A DNA stretch of 47,990 bases from Cyanobacteria bacterium UBA2566 (GTDB lineage Bacteria > Cyanobacteriota > Cyanobacteriia > Cyanobacteriales > Desertifilaceae), in contig DDLS01000031.1 in NCBI GenBank assembly GCA_002340255.1, forward strand, positions 1 through 47,990, in the 5' to 3' direction. A model generated the notes under the pieces. That model had not been told where the DNA came from. It searched no databases and was given only the letters and a program-made list of their open reading frames with translations. Shown in pieces: positions 1 to 7,905 of the stretch. The position numbers and the translations under genes are program-made. Numbering within the stretch: position 1 is the first letter of the stretch; each line of letters opens with the position of its first letter.

Positions 1-1452
1 AAACCCGCCCCTACTGCTAGCGAAAGTGCCAATAAACCCACCATCAACCTGATCCGAGTGGGAGATCCCAACCAAGCCATTAACTCCACCTTTACCCCAG
101 CCGACCCCATTTATTTTCGCCAATTTTGCGATCGCCTGCGAAACCAAAACCAACTGATCTCCCTTGACTGTGCCGGGCGCTCTAGTCCCATTATTCTCCA
201 AGCAGCTAATTTTATGCTCCAATGGGTAAACCAGCATATTCAACAGCAAAATCAACCCGCCCCCTTACCCTTCAGCCTACAACGGATTCAACCCGTGCCT
301 CCGGAAGACCCCCAACCGGACGCGAACCCAGCCCCTGAAGGCAAAGGTTTAGAACTCTATACTCCCCGTGATGTCTTCCAAAGTGTAGAATGGATCGGCG
401 ATCGCATTAAAACCCTATTTACCCAAGACCCCTATCGCAGTGCCGCCGTCCTAGTACGCACCAACGATCAAGGGCGATTTGTTGCCCATCAACTGCGGGA
501 GAAATACGGAACCGAAATTAACCTATTTGAAGTCGCAGAAAGCGATCGCCACTCCCACGTTCCCGCCGAAATACTCAACCTACTTAACTTCCTCGAACGT
601 CCCCATTCTCCCGACACTCTCAAAGCAGCTCTCACCGTCCTCGCCAACCGCCGCCTCATTCCGCCCCAAGACCTCAACGCCCTCGCCAGCTTACCCGAAG
701 TCTTCCTCTACCCCGGTCCTCTCGACTCTCCTGGAAGCGAAACCAGCAAAAGTGCCCGGCGTTACTGTCGCGCCCTCCTGCGAGCCAGATTAGATCTCCC
801 CCCTTACCAACTCATTCCCTTTCTCGGTCTTGCCCTACGCTATACGCAAAACGAACTCGCTACGGCTGATAAATTAGCAGAACGAGTCACCCAGCAAACC
901 CTAGGTGACTCGTCCCTCTCGGCTCTGTTGAGAGTTCTAACTGAAATTGTGCAATCAGAACGATTTGAGCCAGTTCAAGTAGATACTGCCGATGATTCCC
1001 CTTATATGCGGCTAGGCCAGCTTACCATTATTACCATGCACAAAGCCAAGGGATTGGACTGGGATTATGTCTTTTTGCCCTTTTTACATAAAAATATGAT
1101 TCCTGGGAGTTTCTGGACTCCTCCCCAAACCCGATTTCTAGGAGACTTTAGTTTAGCCGAAGTCGCTCGTGCCCAAATTCGCGCTTATTTACACGGCGAT
1201 CCAATTCCAGAAGGAAATGAAGCTTGGGAAGAAGCGGAACAGTTAAAAACCGCTGAAGAATATCGCTTACTCTATGTAGCCATGACTCGCGCTAAACGCC
1301 TCTTATGGATGTCTGCTGCAAACAAAGCGCCGTTTACATGGAGTAAGTTCAATGTCAATCGCCAGATGACGCTTCAATCTCAACCCGTCTGTCCTATTTT
1401 TCCTGCCCTAAAGCGCCAATTTCCTGAATCTGGTGTTTCAATTAAACATTAA
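1..1452 (+). CDS. UvrD/Rep-type superfamily 1 ATP-dependent helicase, 5'-truncated by the window edge
   Basis: The reading frame is open from base 1, so the gene starts outside the window and only the C-terminal ~484 residues are present. A GTG at 58 is inside motif III and is not a credible start. Visible SF1A helicase motifs are VGDPNQAI (about nt 58-81), TMHKAKGLDWDYVFLPF (motif V region, about nt 1035-1085) and EEYRLLYVAMTRAKR (motif VI, about nt 1255-1300). The Walker A and DExx boxes must lie upstream. The protein stops about 50 residues after motif VI, so it has no Tudor-like tail such as that of PcrA at 7906-10284. Family members translocate on single-stranded DNA 3'-5' in repair or restart, but the exact role here is unknown. 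It converges on the RloB-like gene, with 30 bp between their 3' ends. The family call is secure, the specific function is not. Confidence 0.9.
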   Translation, partial: KPAPTASESANKPTINLIRVGDPNQAINSTFTPADPIYFRQFCDRLRNQNQLISLDCAGRSSPIILQAANFMLQWVNQHIQQQNQPAPLPFSLQRIQPVPPEDPQPDANPAPEGKGLELYTPRDVFQSVEWIGDRIKTLFTQDPYRSAAVLVRTNDQGRFVAHQLREKYGTEINLFEVAESDRHSHVPAEILNLLNFLERPHSPDTLKAALTVLANRRLIPPQDLNALASLPEVFLYPGPLDSPGSETSKSARRYCRALLRARLDLPPYQLIPFLGLALRYTQNELATADKLAERVTQQTLGDSSLSALLRVLTEIVQSERFEPVQVDTADDSPYMRLGQLTIITMHKAKGLDWDYVFLPFLHKNMIPGSFWTPPQTRFLGDFSLAEVARAQIRAYLHGDPIPEGNEAWEEAEQLKTAEEYRLLYVAMTRAKRLLWMSAANKAPFTWSKFNVNRQMTLQSQPVCPIFPALKRQFPESGVSIKH

Positions 1453-1482
1453 AATACAGCATTTCCTGACTCAACAGTATAA

Positions 1483-2082
1483 TCAAATAAACTTATTGAG
1501 CGCTTTCACCAATTGATGTACAGTTGTTGATGGATTATCTTTAGCTGGATTTACAGGATCGTACTGTTCCAAAAGTTGTTCAGCCCGTTCAATCGCTTTC
1601 TTCTGTCTATCACGCAAAAGTTCATACATATTCTTATTGTTTTTTTCATATGCTTTACCCATATATGAAGATAGTTTAGAATCATATTTTTCTGGAGGTA
1701 TCGCACTATCGCAATAATCAAAATGCAAGAGATACCATAATTCAAACTTTGGGTTAGAGTAGGCAATTTCAAAACCTTTATTTTTAGCGCTAGATAGGGC
1801 AGAATTAAAATCTTGTAATGTCCAAGAATCCCGATCGAATACACACCAAACTCGATCGTAATCCCCATCTTCATCATTTAATTGACTTGCATAATCAACC
1901 AATTGACTAAGATTTCGTCCCAAACCTTTTACTTTAACCACATCTTTAGGCACACGAAAGCTTCTAAAATAGTTAGGTTCTGTTTTTGTTCCTTCACAAA
2001 CGATTAGAAATCTTTGTTTAAGTTTTCTGGTATCCTGTTTCCTCTCATATTTAGGGCTGCGGGACTTTCTTTTTTTAGTCAT
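1483..2082 (-). CDS. RloB-like TOPRIM-fold protein, partner of the adjacent AAA ATPase
   Basis: This 199-aa protein has the RloB hallmark near its N-terminus: a basic leader (KKRKSRSPKYERK) followed by FLIVCEGTKTEPNYF, where the E of CEGT is the presumed TOPRIM metal-binding glutamate. A later VWCVFDRDSW supplies the DxD-type acidic pair, and FELWYLLHF is also typical of the family. Its ATG overlaps the stop of the upstream ATPase gene by 8 nt (ATGACTAA, 2075-2082), so translation is probably coupled. RloB/AbiLii-type proteins are encoded next to RloA/AbiLi ATPases, and such pairs occur in restriction loci and abortive-infection systems. By analogy it would be the toxic nuclease-like effector released or controlled by the ATPase. 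That role is inference. The DNA is more AT-rich than the flanking housekeeping genes, which suggests transfer. Confidence 0.88.
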   Translation of the reverse strand: MTKKRKSRSPKYERKQDTRKLKQRFLIVCEGTKTEPNYFRSFRVPKDVVKVKGLGRNLSQLVDYASQLNDEDGDYDRVWCVFDRDSWTLQDFNSALSSAKNKGFEIAYSNPKFELWYLLHFDYCDSAIPPEKYDSKLSSYMGKAYEKNNKNMYELLRDRQKKAIERAEQLLEQYDPVNPAKDNPSTTVHQLVKALNKFI

Positions 2083-3382
2083 TAGAGTTCATGACATAAC
2101 TTAGATCGCCAAGATAGGGGATTGCACCATATCTTCCTTTAATATAGTCACTTTCAAACCCAGCATCATTCCGGACTTTATATTCTGCCAGAGAATATAA
2201 ATCCGTAGCTCCATATCTATTCTTTTCTGTAAACCAAATTTGGTCTCTGCGGAATTTTTTATAGCTCAACAAGTGAGTATCATGGGTGATAAATATAAGT
2301 TGAGCATTATTTGGGTTATTATCTTTTGAGTTAAACAGTTCAAAAATCCCCAAGCTAATCAGGGGGTGTAACCTAGCATCAAATTCATCAATAATCAACA
2401 CTTGACTCTCCTTCAGAGCCATAATTAACCTTCCAGCTAGAGCAAATAACTTCTGTGTACCTTCAGATTCATGATGGTTCAAATTGAATTCTTCGATAGA
2501 TGTAATATTGCCATTCTGATCAAAGATTGGGTGCTCAGTACCGACATAGACTCTTCGTTTTCCTTTCGCATTATCTGTTTCTATAATATCCTCTATAATA
2601 CTTCTCAGTAGTAGCTGCTTTACACTTTTTTGTTCCTCATCTACTAAAATATCTCTGGGTTTTATTTTGATAGCATGTATCCCCAAGTCGAGTCTTTTAA
2701 TCAATCCTTCAATATCATCACTCATTTCCTTATTTTCTAAGCAGCTTAATGTATATCTCATGTCCTCTGTGTCATTCAATCCAGAGACAAGGTTTATTTT
2801 TTTACTTAACCATTCTAGTATTTTTTCTGCCAAATCAACATTGAATTGAGAGCAAACAGAAAGATACAAGGCATTGGTTCGAGTTAACTTTTTTAGACTT
2901 TGTACTTGATATTTTTTAGATTGTTCTATTTTTTCTAAATCGCGAACAAACAGTTTTGTTTCTTTAACACTAGGAACATAATACAACCATTCAGATATTA
3001 CTTTATCTTGAGTAACCTCAAAGCCATATCTGTATGTAGTTTTGTCCATAATGAAAACCAACTCAAACAATGATGGCTGTGTTTTCGTTTCCGTGCTGAG
3101 TCTAAACGGCTCTACCTTTATTTTTTCAGTACTCTGAGTTTCTTTTGATGAATTGATGATAAACCACTTCATAAAACCTAACGCTTTTACCAGATTACTT
3201 TTACCACTAGCGTTAGCTCCATATATTGCTGAACTCTTAAGCAGTTTTAGATTTTGATCGACACTAAAACTATTGTCTTCATTAATTGGTTTGTTTTTAG
3301 AGACGAGATTAGCCGCAACCATACTGAACGTGACAGGTTCTTTAAAAGATCTGTAGTTGCCAACACTAAACTCGATAAGCAT
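2075..3382 (-). CDS. AAA family ATPase (RloA/AbiLi-like, ABC/SMC-type ATPase fold)
   Basis: A 435-aa protein starting MLIEFSVGNYRSF, the usual opening of the AAA_15/AAA_21 group of ABC-type ATPases. Walker A is YGANASGKSNL (about residues 54-64). The C-terminal half has SEGTQKLFALAG in the signature-motif position, Walker B as QVLIIDEFDARLHP, and the switch histidine in FITHDTHLL. Between them lies a helical, lysine-rich insertion. It is the upstream partner of the RloB-like gene, with an 8-nt stop/start overlap. Related ATPase plus TOPRIM modules (RloAB, AbiL, PARIS, OLD-type nucleases) act in anti-phage defence, with the ATPase sensing infection and controlling the nuclease partner. Function here is inferred from family and pairing. 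No clear Shine-Dalgarno precedes the ATG at 3382. Confidence 0.88.
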   Translation of the reverse strand: MLIEFSVGNYRSFKEPVTFSMVAANLVSKNKPINEDNSFSVDQNLKLLKSSAIYGANASGKSNLVKALGFMKWFIINSSKETQSTEKIKVEPFRLSTETKTQPSLFELVFIMDKTTYRYGFEVTQDKVISEWLYYVPSVKETKLFVRDLEKIEQSKKYQVQSLKKLTRTNALYLSVCSQFNVDLAEKILEWLSKKINLVSGLNDTEDMRYTLSCLENKEMSDDIEGLIKRLDLGIHAIKIKPRDILVDEEQKSVKQLLLRSIIEDIIETDNAKGKRRVYVGTEHPIFDQNGNITSIEEFNLNHHESEGTQKLFALAGRLIMALKESQVLIIDEFDARLHPLISLGIFELFNSKDNNPNNAQLIFITHDTHLLSYKKFRRDQIWFTEKNRYGATDLYSLAEYKVRNDAGFESDYIKGRYGAIPYLGDLSYVMNSND

Positions 3383-3494
3383 GGGTGATTCTCGGTACTT
3401 CTATCAAAGATTGGAAAAAAAATCTCAAATCTTGTGTACTCACCATATTAGCCTATGAGTGACCTCCTCACCAAAGGAGCAAGGAAGTATAACG

Positions 3495-3534
3495 TTGCAT
3501 CTTCTGGGTTTTACCCTATACTCTACGCTATAGC
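3495..3534 (+). promoter_or_regulatory. Possible promoter/operator of the MerR-family gene
   Basis: A TTGCAT (3495-3500) and TATACT (3517-3522) are spaced 16 bp apart. They overlap an imperfect dyad with arms CTATA and TATAG (3516-3533) ahead of the MerR gene. MerR-family regulators commonly bind a dyad between the -35 and -10 of their own or a divergent promoter, but those promoters usually have 19-20 bp spacing, which is not seen here. The assignment is weak. Confidence 0.25.
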
Positions 3535-3570
3535 TAAGGCAAAAGGTAATGCCTGGAGGTTTGCTCAACA

Positions 3571-4014
3571 ATGTTGTCATCCCAATCTGAACGCTTGTTG
3601 ATTGGACAAGTGAAAGCCCAAAGCGGGGTTCCGATCAAGACAATTCGCTATTATGAACAGTTGGGATTGATTGCAGCAGTCGATCGCACAGAAGGCGGAT
3701 TTCGCCTATTTTCGCCCCAGGTTCTATCTCGGTTGGCATTTATCCGGCGATCGCAACATTTAGGCTTTAGTCTCCAAGAAATTAAGCAGATTTTACAGAT
3801 TCACGACCAAGGTGAACTTCCCTGCGAGCAAGTACGCCACAATATTAAGGTTAAAGTTACCGAGATTGATCGCCGCATTACCGAATTAAAACAGTTAAAA
3901 CAAGAATTACTCGATTTAGTCCAAACCTCTCCCCAAGTCGATTCATCAGCAGCCCCCATTATTTGCCCCATTATCCAACAACCTCAAATCCCAGAGAAGA
4001 GATCTCCCAGATAA
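3571..4014 (+). CDS. MerR-family transcriptional regulator, heavy-metal-sensor type
   Basis: A 147-aa protein with an N-terminal winged HTH (IGQVKAQSGVPIKTIRYYEQLGL, about residues 12-34, with RYYE diagnostic), then a GGFRLFSP wing and QHLGFSLQEIKQIL. A long dimerisation helix follows. Cysteine in LPCEQV at the start of that helix and a second cysteine in IICPII near the C-terminus match the metal-ligand positions of ZntR/CueR-type sensors (inferred by motif position). An excellent Shine-Dalgarno GGAGGT lies at 3555-3560, 10 nt before the ATG at 3571, and supports this start. No efflux pump or metallothionein gene is adjacent, so the regulon is elsewhere or the protein controls only itself. 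The ligand cannot be named. Confidence 0.88.
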   Translation: MLSSQSERLLIGQVKAQSGVPIKTIRYYEQLGLIAAVDRTEGGFRLFSPQVLSRLAFIRRSQHLGFSLQEIKQILQIHDQGELPCEQVRHNIKVKVTEIDRRITELKQLKQELLDLVQTSPQVDSSAAPIICPIIQQPQIPEKRSPR

Positions 4015-4051
4015 GAGGTGATACCTGTATCAGAACCCCCTATTCCCTATT

Positions 4052-6757
4052 TCAAGGTCGCTGAATATGGATTAAATTCGACATATTTTCAAACGTATCA
4101 TCGTGGCTAATCACAAACAATTGCCGGAACGATTTGAGATTGCCAATAGCCTCCGCTAACTGTTGCCGGCGTGGGCGATCCATGTTCGTCGTCGGTTCAT
4201 CAAAAAAGGCAATATCCAAATCCGATAACGTCCGCAAAATAGCCAATCTCACCGCCAGAGCTGCACACATTTGCTCCCCTCCTGATAAGCTCTTAAAGTT
4301 GCGCTTATAGCCATCTTCTTGCACCACAATATCATAATCTTCGGTCCATTCCAGTGCTACATTTTGCCGGTTCATCAGTTCCCGAAAAATTGAATCTGCT
4401 TCTTGGGAAATCTCGGCTAAATAGAATTTCGTGATCCGGGGTGAAGCTTGATTAAAGAAAAATCGAGCATCTTTAATAAATTGCCCGTTTCGTTTGGCTC
4501 TTTGCAATTCGACTACGGTTTGCTCTCGCTTCTTAGCAATTTCTCCTTTTTTCACTAAGGATTGACAAATTTCGGTTAATTCTTTGCGCTGGAATGAAAG
4601 AGTTGCTTCTAGTTGTGCCAAGCGATTATTCATGTTTTTTAGCTCTTGCTCGACTGGTTGAATTTCTGCTAAACTGTAGGTAGAATTAAGCCGATCCAGC
4701 TCAGTTTGTTGTTTCTGTTTAGCGATTTCCAGTTCTTCCAACTTTGCCCTAGTTTCCGCCAGTTTCTGTTGTCGCTCTTCTAGGGTTTGCGCTTCTTTAT
4801 GCGATTGAAGATAGAGCAAATAGCCAGCAGAATGCTCTTGTTTGAGCTGTTCTACTTGGGCGATCTCTGCTTCAAGGGTTTCAAAATTAGCCAGTTTCTC
4901 ATTGAGTCCATCAATAGCGTGCTGAATCTCTCGTTTTTCCTCTGTCAATTTCTGCCATTGCTGTTCAAAATTGGGGGAACGAGCAAGTTGTTGTTCGAGA
5001 ATATGACGTTGCGCTCTAGGGTTGGCAAGCTCTTGCAGGCGATCGCCAATTTCATGCGACTCTAAATTCAACGCTTCTTCTCCGTCAATTTTACCCTCTA
5101 AGGCGATTAAGCGCGATCGCAGTTCCTGCCCTTCCTGCTTCAATTCCTCTTCCTGTTTGCGCTTATCGGATAAATTTTTAACTTCCGCCCGACATTGATA
5201 CGCCAGTTCCAATTGCGATCTTAACTGCTCGCATGTTGCCGTTAATTCCTGCTCGTTCACCTGTTGCTGTAAGTCAGCACTCATCTGATGAAGTCGCTCT
5301 AAACTCTGATCCTGGCAATGTTTCCCCGCATCAATCACGGTTTGCACGTCTGGATCTAGGGAGGGTAAAATGGGCTGAAGTTGCTGATAATACGATTGTT
5401 GTTGTTCCCCTAAATCGATTAACGTCTCAATTTCCTGAGCAAACTGCTCGGCAGCCGCCACCCTACTGAGTTGAGCTTGATACTTTTGCAACTGTCCCTC
5501 TAACTGCGGAATTTGAGCCACAGAAGGCTCTAAGGCTTCTAGGCGATTGCCTTCCTGTTTCACCTCATTTAACCGCTCTAAACACTCATATAACTGCTGC
5601 TCCGTGCCTTCCTGCTCCCGCCTCCAATCCCGTATCGCTTGCAGTTGAGTTTTCAGGTTTTCCCGTTTCTCTTCTAATCGACTTTGCTCTTCTACCGCAG
5701 CCACTAACTCTTCAATTTTCCGTTCGGCAACCTGACAACTCTCCCGTTGCATCTCCACTTTCGTTAACTGATGCTGGACTTTGTACAAATCTTGTCCTTG
5801 TTTCTCTTTTTCTCGCAACAGTTTCTGTTGCATTTTCTGCATTTTTACCCGTTCCTTTAACTGAGCTTCTGCTTGTTCATACGCATGATAACTGGCTTGA
5901 TTTTCCTCACATTTTTGGGCACTCTCTTGGGCTTGCTGATAAGCTTTTTCTCGATGATAGCAATCTTGATTGATCCCTTGATACTCTGCCTCTAACTGTT
6001 GGAGATCTCGTGTACAGTGTTCCACCTGTTGCTGATGTTGCTTAAACTCGCGTTGTTGTTGCTCTAGAGTTTTCAGTCGCTCAATAACTGTCTCTTTCTC
6101 TGCGTCCCCTTGTTCTAGCAATTCATTGATCTCTTGATGGCGATCTTGGAGTGTTTGCCAATCTTCCAATTGCAGATCGAATCGCTCTAAATGCTGTTCG
6201 CAGGTTGTAACTTCATCCTGTGCAAATTGTTCTAAATCCCGCGAAGCTTGATAAGCCTTTTTGTACTCTTCAACTCGTAAAATAGGATCAAATACAGTTT
6301 TTCGCTCTCCTGGATTTTTGAGAAAATCACTGGTAAACGTTCCTTGGGGAATCCCAATTGCTTCTGAAAAGAGTTTTGCTAAATCTGTATCTTTCGGAAC
6401 GCCCAAATGTTCCTGTAACCAGAGCAGCACATCATTCACTTTAGTCGGATCGAGCTTACAGTTAATCTGTGGATCGTAAAGCTCATATCCGCGACGGGTA
6501 CAGCGTTTCACTTGATAGGTTCTGCCATCGCGATTAGAAATGAAGTGTACTGTGGCTTGGGCACTTTTAGCTCCTTTGCGAATCAACTCTTCTCGCTGAT
6601 ATTGACAAGAGTTAAATAGCACCCAAGCAATAGCTTCCAAAATCGATGTTTTCCCTGCACCATTCTCCCCGCAAATCGCATTACTTCCCACTTCAAACTC
6701 TAAATAGAGATCGGCGTGGGACTTAAAATTTTTCAGACTGACAGATAGAATTTCCAT
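4052..6757 (-). CDS. SbcC/Rad50-like coiled-coil ATPase
   Basis: About 901 aa from the ATG at 6757 (MEILSVSLKNFKSH). The frame stays open to a GTG at 6802, but MEIL is the conserved start of the family. Walker A is GENGAGKTSILEAI (near residue 30). A very long glutamine/glutamate-rich coiled coil occupies about residues 170-740. The C-terminal lobe carries the signature LSGGEQMCAALAVRLAIL, Walker B IAFFDEPTTNMD and the switch histidine VISHDD. SbcC/Rad50 proteins bridge DNA ends and power an SbcD/Mre11 nuclease in double-strand-break and hairpin processing. No sbcD neighbour is present, as is common in cyanobacteria. No CxxC zinc-hook motif can be found in the coil, unlike classic SbcC/Rad50. 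It lies downstream of, and on the same strand as, the 291-aa protein gene and pcrA. Confidence 0.88.
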   Translation of the reverse strand: MEILSVSLKNFKSHADLYLEFEVGSNAICGENGAGKTSILEAIAWVLFNSCQYQREELIRKGAKSAQATVHFISNRDGRTYQVKRCTRRGYELYDPQINCKLDPTKVNDVLLWLQEHLGVPKDTDLAKLFSEAIGIPQGTFTSDFLKNPGERKTVFDPILRVEEYKKAYQASRDLEQFAQDEVTTCEQHLERFDLQLEDWQTLQDRHQEINELLEQGDAEKETVIERLKTLEQQQREFKQHQQQVEHCTRDLQQLEAEYQGINQDCYHREKAYQQAQESAQKCEENQASYHAYEQAEAQLKERVKMQKMQQKLLREKEKQGQDLYKVQHQLTKVEMQRESCQVAERKIEELVAAVEEQSRLEEKRENLKTQLQAIRDWRREQEGTEQQLYECLERLNEVKQEGNRLEALEPSVAQIPQLEGQLQKYQAQLSRVAAAEQFAQEIETLIDLGEQQQSYYQQLQPILPSLDPDVQTVIDAGKHCQDQSLERLHQMSADLQQQVNEQELTATCEQLRSQLELAYQCRAEVKNLSDKRKQEEELKQEGQELRSRLIALEGKIDGEEALNLESHEIGDRLQELANPRAQRHILEQQLARSPNFEQQWQKLTEEKREIQHAIDGLNEKLANFETLEAEIAQVEQLKQEHSAGYLLYLQSHKEAQTLEERQQKLAETRAKLEELEIAKQKQQTELDRLNSTYSLAEIQPVEQELKNMNNRLAQLEATLSFQRKELTEICQSLVKKGEIAKKREQTVVELQRAKRNGQFIKDARFFFNQASPRITKFYLAEISQEADSIFRELMNRQNVALEWTEDYDIVVQEDGYKRNFKSLSGGEQMCAALAVRLAILRTLSDLDIAFFDEPTTNMDRPRRQQLAEAIGNLKSFRQLFVISHDDTFENMSNLIHIQRP

Positions 6758-6777
6758 GGAGAGTTTATTTAAGTTAA

Positions 6778-6799
6778 GTTGGGTTAGCAATAACCCAAC
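6778..6799. terminator. Perfect 9-bp hairpin between the 291-aa gene and sbcC-like gene
   Basis: GTTGGGTTA and TAACCCAAC flank the loop GCAA. It begins 29 nt beyond the stop codon of the 6828-7703 gene and 20 nt before the sbcC-like ATG, in minus-strand order. No strong T run follows on the minus strand, so it may be an attenuator or an mRNA-stabilising structure rather than a full terminator. Confidence 0.5.
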
Positions 6800-6827
6800 C
6801 ACAATTATCAGTCAAAATTGGGTAAAT

Positions 6828-7703
6828 CTAAACGTCTTCAGCCGCTTGCAGGAATAATTTATGAGCAACAGTTTGAATTCCGGTATGGCGATAATAGTCT
6901 GTCGATTGGTCAAGAAAAGCCCCCACTAAATCTAACGCATCATCAGAGAAATCAATAAATCCTCCGATGTGGTCAAAAACGCTTTCAGGGGTTAAGCCGA
7001 CGGAACCGACTAAATTGCCCATCCATCCTTCAACCGCACCAAATGTCTCGCTAATAAACCCTAATTTGTCATCACCAGGAATGAAGTTAGCAATGGTTCC
7101 AAAAACCGGATTCCCTTCCAATGCACTGCCACCATCTAAGGTTGAGTGAACTTTTTGTAAGAAATTTGGCCCCAAAGGGAGTAAACCATCGACGGAGACT
7201 AATGCCGCCATCCGCATTAGGGAGGCTCCGTGATAATGCTCGGTCAATTCGGCAACAAATTCACCTGGATTGAGAACAGGAAGTCCATTCAGCTTGCTGT
7301 AAGCAATCAATTCTGTGACTAATTTTAAGCATAAATCTACCGATTGAGTAGTATCAGCTTTGGGAGTTAATCGATTTAAAAATCCTAATAAGCCAATTTT
7401 TTCGCCTACTTTATTCGCCATAGCAGCCGCACCGAGTGCTTTATCTGCATTATCGATGGTTTTGTACAACCAAATAGCTCCTTGATAGCCAGTATTGGTA
7501 TCATTGTACAGCTCGATCGCTCGATTGCGGATGTCCCGGATGCGATCGCCGTCTGTTTCCCCGGTTACGACTTCAATCGTGCGATCGCAACCCACCACAT
7601 TCTCCCACTCTCCAGGGACAACAAAATCCAGAGCGTTGAGCATCTTTACCGTCAGGTTATCCGACGGTAATTCATCAAGTAACTCAATAATTGAATCAGC
7701 CAT
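6828..7703 (-). CDS. Conserved hypothetical protein, 291 aa
   Basis: I do not recognise this protein. It starts MADSIIELLDELPSDNLTV and has no signal peptide or obvious membrane helix. The composition is acidic with many Gly/Leu residues in the C-terminal half (LGFISETFGAVEGWMGNLVG and similar). The first ~150 residues look helical (VTGETDGDRIRDIRNRAIELY, KALGAAAMANKVGEKIG). Two histidines stand out in LTEHYHGASLMRMAALVSVDG. Good reading-frame length, codon use like its neighbours (including HIP1 sites inside the gene) and no overlap with other genes support a real gene. It lies between pcrA upstream and the sbcC-like gene downstream on the same strand, but separations of about 200 bp and 70 bp with a hairpin make an operon uncertain. 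Confidence 0.7.
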   Translation of the reverse strand: MADSIIELLDELPSDNLTVKMLNALDFVVPGEWENVVGCDRTIEVVTGETDGDRIRDIRNRAIELYNDTNTGYQGAIWLYKTIDNADKALGAAAMANKVGEKIGLLGFLNRLTPKADTTQSVDLCLKLVTELIAYSKLNGLPVLNPGEFVAELTEHYHGASLMRMAALVSVDGLLPLGPNFLQKVHSTLDGGSALEGNPVFGTIANFIPGDDKLGFISETFGAVEGWMGNLVGSVGLTPESVFDHIGGFIDFSDDALDLVGAFLDQSTDYYRHTGIQTVAHKLFLQAAEDV

Positions 7704-7905
7704 CTTTCGTTCCTACTTGAAGACTTTCTCTATTCTGAAGTCTATCCCTGCAATGCGTCAATATAGGGCTACGGGCTAGGCAATAAGCAAAAATTCTTAG
7801 TTTGTTGCTCCCACTTCCTGATTTTCCTAGCGTATGGCAAGTATAGAGCAACAGGACTCCTATGTTGAAGTTTTTCTGATTCGATTCTAACCTAACGACA
7901 AGAAC

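Noticed and set aside
1..1452. GTG at 58 as the true start of the first gene
   Set aside because: The frame is open upstream to base 1 and the GTG encodes the Val of motif III (VGDPNQ), so the gene is merely cut by the window edge.
7860..7900. TTCGATTC-like string checked as a tRNA T-arm
   Set aside because: No matching acceptor or anticodon arms surround it. No tRNA gene could be supported anywhere in the window.
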